Assembly: GCA_037952775.1 (NCBI GenBank)
Contig: JBANAY010000003.1
Span: 14,880,001-14,944,000 of the forward strand
Source: Clonostachys chloroleuca
Taxonomy: Eukaryota; Ascomycota; Sordariomycetes; Hypocreales; Bionectriaceae
Reading direction: 5' to 3'
Length of the DNA stretch: 64,000 nt
The first letter of the stretch is position 1. Every line of letters begins with the position of its first letter. Positions 58,348-64,000 of this stretch are shown one piece after another. Under the pieces are notes generated by a model. The model saw only the letters and a list, made by a program, of their open reading frames with translations, was not told where the DNA came from and did no database searches. Made by a program: the position numbers and the translations under genes.

Positions 58348-60875
58348 ATGGCTACTCAACATATCGAAATATTGCATAGCCATCATGTGCTGCCCATTCT
58401 TCAGAAGAATGGAATTGTGACGCAAGAAACAGAACTGGACCTCCCTCTTGATGAAATTCTGGACAGCCCCCAGTATGCGCCCATCCCTGAAACGGACTCT
58501 CGCATCAATGACGCCCCCCAACTCGACGCAAGGGCTGAATGGTACTACATACAGACTCATCTTCGCGATGGGAACTCCTCCACATCCGATGATCCTAGTC
58601 ATACCGTGATCGTTTGCCTCTTCCGCCAACATACCGACCCAGAACTGGACTCGACTAGGAAGCATAACTGGGCTGCCATCTATTTGACCCTCGACTGGAA
58701 GACGCAGGAGTACAATACCGTTTCGAAAGTGCCCGCCAGTGCACCTTTGTATCTGGCAAAGAGCCTTGGGGAGAACCCCACTGGCGTCGGAAAGAAGGTT
58801 CAAGCAATGCTCAAGTCGGGCCCAATGTGTCAAGATGTTCCAGCCTTCCAACCCGATGGACTGTTCTCAAGCCCCGTAGAGATACACCATTCCAAGGGAA
58901 GCGACGATCCCGCATTGCATCTCGAGTGGGACAACGGTGCATCATTAGTCGGCGAGAACGGCTCGTACCATCTTAAGGTCCCCGAGATTGGCCTTGACAT
59001 CCAGGTTCACCCCGAAAAGCCAATGATGCTTCACGGCGATGGCGGCCAAACCCTCGATGAGAATGATGAGGAGAAGAAAGTGCGTTTTACAGCCTATTTA
59101 TGTTTGCAGCTGACTGACTTCTTGTTAAGGGTACCTCTATGTTCTACTACAGCTGGCCCCGAACCGAGGCTACAGGAGTGTACAAGGGAGGAAAGGTGAC
59201 GGGCACAGCGTGGGTCGATCACGAATACTCCCTGGGAGGAGATGGTAACCAGGACCCGTTGGCGCTTTCATATGGTTGGAACTGGTTCTCTCTGCTTACA
59301 TCCGGCCCAAAAAGCATGGAAATTTGTGTGACCCAGGTTCGTACATGATACCGTCCACTTCTCCTACCCTGCTAACGCTCTGAAGGTTGTCAATGAGGGT
59401 GAAATCTTCGAGCAATATGTCGTGTACTTCGATGAGGCAGGTGTCCGCCATGAGGTGAGAGATTTCTCTCTTACATCTAGCAGGACTTGGGTGTCAGGGC
59501 ATACTTTCCAGGACTTCGATACTTGCTGGAGTCTCAAGATCCCGAGTCTCAATGTTGACTTGGTGATCGAGTCTGTCACGCAGAACCAAGAGCTCCAGAC
59601 TTGGTTGAGAATGCCCTCATTCTATGAGGGGGCGGTTCGCTTCTCTGGCACTTGGGAGGGTGGTCCAATGAAGGGATATGGCGCCATGGAACTCACCAAG
59701 GGTACAGACACGTCCAGGTCCATGGAGCAGATCCTAAGCAACGCCACATCTGTTGTTCGCAAGGAAGTGGACGTTTGGGTTCCTTCTTCGATCCGTGCAA
59801 ACCACTTCAAGCACATTACCAAGGTGCACTTTGACAGCTATGAGCAAGACGTGATCCAGAAGAACATCGTCGAGGCGTTTTACATGTTGAACAACAGAGG
59901 TGGCAAGAACTGGTGAGCATTCACATTTCAAGCTAGATCATGAGCTTTACTGACTTTACTCGAAGGCGGCCCATGTTGTTCGGAGCTGCTGTCGGAATGG
60001 TAGGCGGCGACGCAAATGATTGGAGATCCTTTTTGGTCCTTCCAGAGCTTGTTCACACGGCCTCACTGATTGTCGACGATATCCAGGACGAGAGTGAATC
60101 TCGTCGTGGCGGCCCTTGTGTGCACAAAGTTTTGGGCGTGCCGACCGCGATCAACGCCGGATGTGCTCTTTATTTCTGGGGAGAGACCATCATCCGAGAC
60201 AACAAGCTCTTGACCGACCGGCAGCGACGGGACATTTACGCCATGTACTTTGAGATGATGCGAGTTGGCCATGCTGGCCAGGGTCTCGACATTAACGGTA
60301 TGACGATGGATAAACTCCCAAACCTTCAGGAAGCTGAAGAGATGCTGGCCCGGGTCATCAACCTTCATCGGTGCAAAAGTGGCATCCCAGCTGCCTTCTG
60401 CGGCACTGTGGGCGCGCTTGTCGGGGGAGGAACGCCAAAGCAGATTGAAGCCATGGGAGCATATGTACAGAACCTGGGTAAGCTTTACACTCCCCTCAAG
60501 ATTGAGTAATGTCCCACTGACCAATCCATAGGTATTGCCTTCCAAATCCGGGACGATGTGTTGGACGTGCTCGGCAAAGTCTCTGGCAAGAATGCGGCAG
60601 ACGACCTCTACAATCACAAGATCACTTATCCAGTTGCTAAGCTGTTTGCGACGGATCACCCGGACCGAGAGAAGTGGTACGGATACTGGGAAGCTCATGA
60701 CGTGCCGGCTCTTGTGGAGGCTCTGCAATCATCTGGCACAATCGACAGATGTAATGAGGACATCCAGCGTACGGTGCGAGAGGGCTGGGACCTGGTTGAT
60801 GCCATCACACCCAACTCGTATAGCAAAGCCTTGTTCAACCTCTTTGCTGAGTTTTTGATTGTGCAGCATTATTGA
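58348..60875 (+). CDS. Fusion of AttH/CrtC-like (lipocalin-type) domain and trans-polyprenyl diphosphate synthase
   Basis: Five exons (58348-59079, 59130-59336, 59386-59912, 59966-60477, 60532-60875), all in frame, give 773 residues. Residues 1 to about 430 resemble AttH/CrtC-type proteins: AEWYYIQTHL, FYYSWPRTEATGV, GTAWVDHEYSLGG and SYGWNWFSL. Known relatives are carotenoid 1,2-hydratase, kievitone hydratase and lipocalin-like pericyclases. From about residue 440 a prenyl synthase follows: RGGKNWRPML, the first Asp-rich motif LIVDDIQDESESRRGG, and the second FQIRDDVLDVLGK. It would condense isopentenyl and allylic diphosphates to a chain of about C15-C20 or more. The third intron lies inside the conserved GGKNWRPML block, so the two parts cannot be two separate genes. 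The N-terminal substrate is inferred, not known. Confidence 0.88.
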
Positions 60876-61061
60876 TTTCTCGACGTTCTTATATAAGGTT
60901 GGAAGTTGACAATTGCGAGTGTTAATACCCGAGACTCAAAAAACATAGTCTTCTAATAGTTCTTATTATCTTGATCCCAAGTAATAATACCTTCTCTTGA
61001 TCCTAAATCTAGAGTGAAGCTTCACATTTTACACCAAAGTTTGTGGACTTGAACCTCCCCT

Positions 61062-62990
61062 TTAACGAGTAGTCTCCACATCTTCATGGTGCTCTTGCTT
61101 CTCGTTCTCATTCAACATGTCCTTCTCGGCCTTGATGGCGTCCTGCTCAAGGAGATCAAGAAGGCCGACGTCTCTCCTCGCCTCATTGAGCAAAACAGCA
61201 TCCTCCTCGCCTGTGTGGCTGCCAAAAACACGGTCCATCTCTTCAAGCGTAGCGCCCTTGGTTTCGGGAAGGCAGAAGTAAATCCAAACAATGCTGCCGG
61301 CAAGGAATACGGCGAAGAAAATGTAGGTTCCCCATTCGAGCTTCTCGAACATGGGGGGAACATAGAAGGCAACGGCGAAGTTGTTGAGCTGAATTCATGT
61401 AATTAGTTAGGGCTATACTTCATTGCTAGAAAAGAACTTACCCAGTTACTGGAAGCACCGATTGAAGAGCCCTTTGACCGAATAGAAAGAGGGAATATCT
61501 CGGCGACCAAAGTCCAAGACACAGGACCCCAAGTAGCACCAAAGGCCCCCACGTAGACCCAGATGAATGCAACGGCGGTCCAGCCGGCAGCTGCGTGAGT
61601 AACCCAGTCGTGCTGGAACTTGGCGACGATGATACCCGCCAGGACCATTGAGATCCACATGACGACGGAGCCGACGTAGAGCATGGGTTTACGGCCGACC
61701 TTGTCGATGATGGCCATGGCGGGGAGGGTTGAGACGAAGAAAACGACACCGGTGACACCGGTGGCGAGGAGTGCTTGAGTTCCGCCGGTCAATCCGAGAC
61801 TTTCAAAGACGTTACTGGCGTAGTAAATGATGGCATCGATACCAGACCTATTCTCATGAGTAACTTTTCTATAGAGTCGGAGAAGAAGAAAATTACCATT
61901 GTTGCCAGAACATCACCAGCCAGGCGGTAGCAACGCGCTTGAAGTTATCCTTGGTGCGGACAATATCGTAGTATTGGGCGAACTCTCTCGTCCAGACGCT
62001 CCCTTCCTCCTTGGCGGCCAGGTTGGGGAAAGATTTGGCAAAAGCGCGCTGCTCAAAGAGACACTCTGCTTGGATTTCCTTATATTCCACTTGGACCAGT
62101 TCGTGGTCTTCAGGGAGCTTGCGCAGGTATGAGAGCGTCTTGAGGGCCTCCTCGTTGCGGCCCTTCTTGACCAGCCAGCGGGGAGAAAATGGAAGCCACC
62201 ATATACCACCAGCAAGGAGAACTGCGGGGATACCCTGAATGATCGAGGGCAATCTCCATGCTAGGTCGGATTGGTTCTCACCGAAGCCGCCAATGTTGTT
62301 ACTGCCGTAGCCGATCCAGAAGGAGAGCATGATGCCCAGAATCGTACAGAACTGGTAGAAAGAAACGAGGAAGCCACGGAGTTCGGGAGCGGATAATTCG
62401 GCGTTGTATAAAGGTCTATACATTGAGAATTAGTGTTAGCAATATTGCCCATTTACGATCAAGTCCATGAACATGCAGCTGAACAGAACTCACCCAACAC
62501 CACTGAAAGTGCCAACACCGAGGCCAGTGAAGAAGCGGCCGGCATATAACATAGAGGAATTGTGATAAGTAGCGCCGCAGTAGAGGTAGCTACCAAGAAT
62601 GACCCAGCAGCAAGCCGAGAACATGGTGTATTTACGGGATATAACCTCGCCGAGGACGCCAGCGGAGAGAGAGCCGAGGATACCACCCAGCTGGAGGATG
62701 GAGGTCAGCCAACCAGTGGCACTGGACGAGGCGACAACGTTGGGGAAGTTGTCCTTGAAGCGGTACATGACCAAGGATTGGCCGAGAACACCCTGTTGAT
62801 AGCCATATTCGAAGCCACCGAATCTTTTCGCTAGTGTTAGTCTTGTGATATCTCATGGCGGCGGCTAGGGTGGGATAACTCACGAGGCAAATAGGGCAAT
62901 CACCATAAGTTTAGGATTATTTGCCAAAGTCTTCCATCGATTCTTATAGGCTAGCTTGGTGCGGGTTTCCGCCGCTGTTTCGGCAGCCAT
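61062..62990 (-). CDS. MFS sugar/quinate-type transporter
   Basis: Five exons on the minus strand (62884-62990, 62494-62823, 61897-62415, 61442-61847, 61062-61388) give 562 residues. It has the twelve-helix sugar-porter pattern: FGGFEYGYQQGVLGQSLVM in helix 1, GRFFTGLGVGTFSGVG, SPRWLVKKGRNEEAL before the central loop, WQQWSGIDAIIYYASNVF, and PETKGATLEEMDRVFG after helix 12. The C-terminal tail is charged and cytosolic. It imports hexoses or related polyols and acids, such as quinate, by proton symport. It is convergent with the AttH-prenyl synthase gene, with 186 bp between the stop codons. The frame is intact. The substrate is not predictable from sequence alone. Confidence 0.9.
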
Positions 62991-64000
62991 GTTGGGCACG
63001 GAGCAAGACTAGATGGCCAAGGGAAGATCTATAGAAAAAAAGAGGAGGGAGGGCTGAAAGGATGAGCAGCGTATATTAAGCTTGGCTAGGCGTGCTCCTG
63101 GCGATGCAGAGGGGGAGGAAACATTGCTAATCGCCAGGGTGGTATCGAATCTTTATAAAAACCTCTAGCTGAAGATCACCTCACCGGAGAAGTTAGCGGT
63201 TGATGCTACATGAGCAGGGCTGAAGTGACCATTGCGGGGACGAAGTTGGCTCATATGGTTCCCCAACTTTCTCCGGTCCCCAGATGATTTAACGTGTGGG
63301 AACAAGGGGTGCGAGGGGAGCGGTTAACATGGCCGGATCGAGGCTGGAAACTTTCTCCCCCAGGAGGCTCACCGAGTCATAAGACGGGAGACCCTAAGGT
63401 AGCTCCGCAAACGGGATATCTAAGCGCTTGGGGAAGCAGAAGAAGCCCTGGACGGAGTGGGTCAAGGGGAGTGTGAGCTGAGAAGCTCCCTGGCAAAGGG
63501 GGCGGGTAACGCTATGAGTAAGGGGAAATCGGTCTAATAATTAAGTAAGCCATTTGGCAAGTGCTTCAACCTTCTCAAAGGAGAAAGTAGCCCGACGTTG
63601 CATTTCTTCCCACGGTGTACGATTCACCACCAAAAGATCTGTTGCTGGAGCTGTGCGGTGTGTATCGACATGGATTGCATGTCCCGTCCCGCGGTGGGTA
63701 GCCCAATTGAGATAAATGATAGCAATGGCGAAAGGCATACACATAATAGCCTGATGAAAGTGGGTATGACTTCAACCCTGGTGAAAATGTAGCGGCGAAC
63801 TGAGGTATGCGTCCGTTGCTCTCTGTCCACATGGGTAAGCAATTATGCCACACTGGTGGGGAGGACATCGCCTACCTTCGAGCTCTAGCAACTGCCAGTT
63901 TAGGCATCCTCAAGATAGATGAATTCTGCAACTAGGAATTTATTGTTCGAGAACTAGAAAAAAACCCGATGTGCAAGCCACAGCCGTTGGCCCGGCCGGG
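62991..64000. other. Promoter and intergenic region at the window end
   Basis: The upstream region of the transporter has a TATA-like stretch (ctttataaaaa, about 63151-63161; the minus strand reads ttttataaag). Beyond about 63300 only short frames without recognisable content occur. The next gene is outside the window. Confidence 0.45.

Noticed and set aside
58294..58851. 185-codon minus-strand frame
   Set aside because: It lies entirely opposite exon 1 of the AttH-prenyl synthase gene, which has clear family motifs; it is a shadow frame.
58348..59912. Calling the N-terminal half a Diels-Alderase
   Set aside because: The AttH/CrtC-like fold also covers hydratases and proteins of unknown activity; the sequence does not choose between them.
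60063..60728. 221-codon minus-strand frame
   Set aside because: Antisense shadow of the prenyl synthase domain; it also spans that gene's intron.
59940..60875. Separate stand-alone prenyl synthase gene starting at MSFTDF
   Set aside because: That Met lies in an intron (59913-59965). The GGKNW-RPML motif is restored only by splicing to the upstream exon, so the synthase is part of the fusion.

Overview
The window looks like a chromosome segment of a filamentous ascomycete (Pezizomycotina; Eurotiomycetes such as Aspergillus or Penicillium would fit, but the species cannot be read from the sequence). The reasons are Zn(II)2Cys6 regulators, short GT-AG introns of about 48-125 nt, fungal-type transporters, and a block of retrotransposons with the C-to-T/G-to-A signature of repeat-induced point mutation (RIP). 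It divides sharply at about 32.81 kb.

Left half (1-32.8 kb): extremely AT-rich, TpA-rich DNA made of nested, RIP-destroyed Ty3/Gypsy retrotransposons. Three near-identical chromodomain-type elements are visible. A (2817-10299, minus) is complete, with 395-bp LTRs and a 5-bp target duplication. B (from 13723, minus) and C (to 27976, plus) face each other 5' end to 5' end across a 100-N assembly gap. A sits inside an older Gypsy relic of another lineage (1-2811 plus 10305-13722, minus). To the right, C has landed in a further element (D, minus), followed by a truncated plus-strand element (E). D and E share a variant LTR. D's LTR carries a 767-bp, much less mutated insertion with inverted ends and internal direct repeats.

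Middle (32.8-49.4 kb): normal-GC accessory genes, many of them damaged. In order: a 5'-truncated, frameshifted aldehyde dehydrogenase; a frameshifted glutathione S-transferase divergent from a Zn2Cys6 regulator; an intact NmrA-like NAD(P)-binding protein; an intact class II aldolase/adducin-domain protein; a divergent pair of damaged Zn2Cys6 regulators; an anion:cation-symporter-family permease with two apparent frameshifts; and two gene fragments (ankyrin, and a kinase-like fungal domain) joined head to head. Some lesions are one-base changes in short homopolymers, so sequencing error competes with pseudogenisation. Others are in-frame C-to-T stops. Upstream of the permease a promoter segment is duplicated in tandem, and each copy holds a perfect CGG-N6-CCG palindrome.

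Right half (50.9-63 kb): intact genes, namely a six-exon Zn2Cys6 regulator, an F-box protein, a pyrroline-5-carboxylate reductase, a 773-residue fusion of an AttH/CrtC-like (lipocalin-type) domain with a trans-polyprenyl diphosphate synthase, and an MFS sugar/quinate-type transporter. The fusion is the most interesting gene. The prenyl synthase keeps both Asp-rich motifs, and the AttH/CrtC fold is known from carotenoid 1,2-hydratase, kievitone hydratase and lipocalin-like pericyclases. One polypeptide may therefore make an isoprenoid diphosphate and act on that product or one derived from it. Regulator, fusion enzyme and transporter could form a small specialised-metabolite locus that may continue beyond 64 kb. 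No terpene cyclase, P450 or polyketide/peptide synthase is visible in the window.
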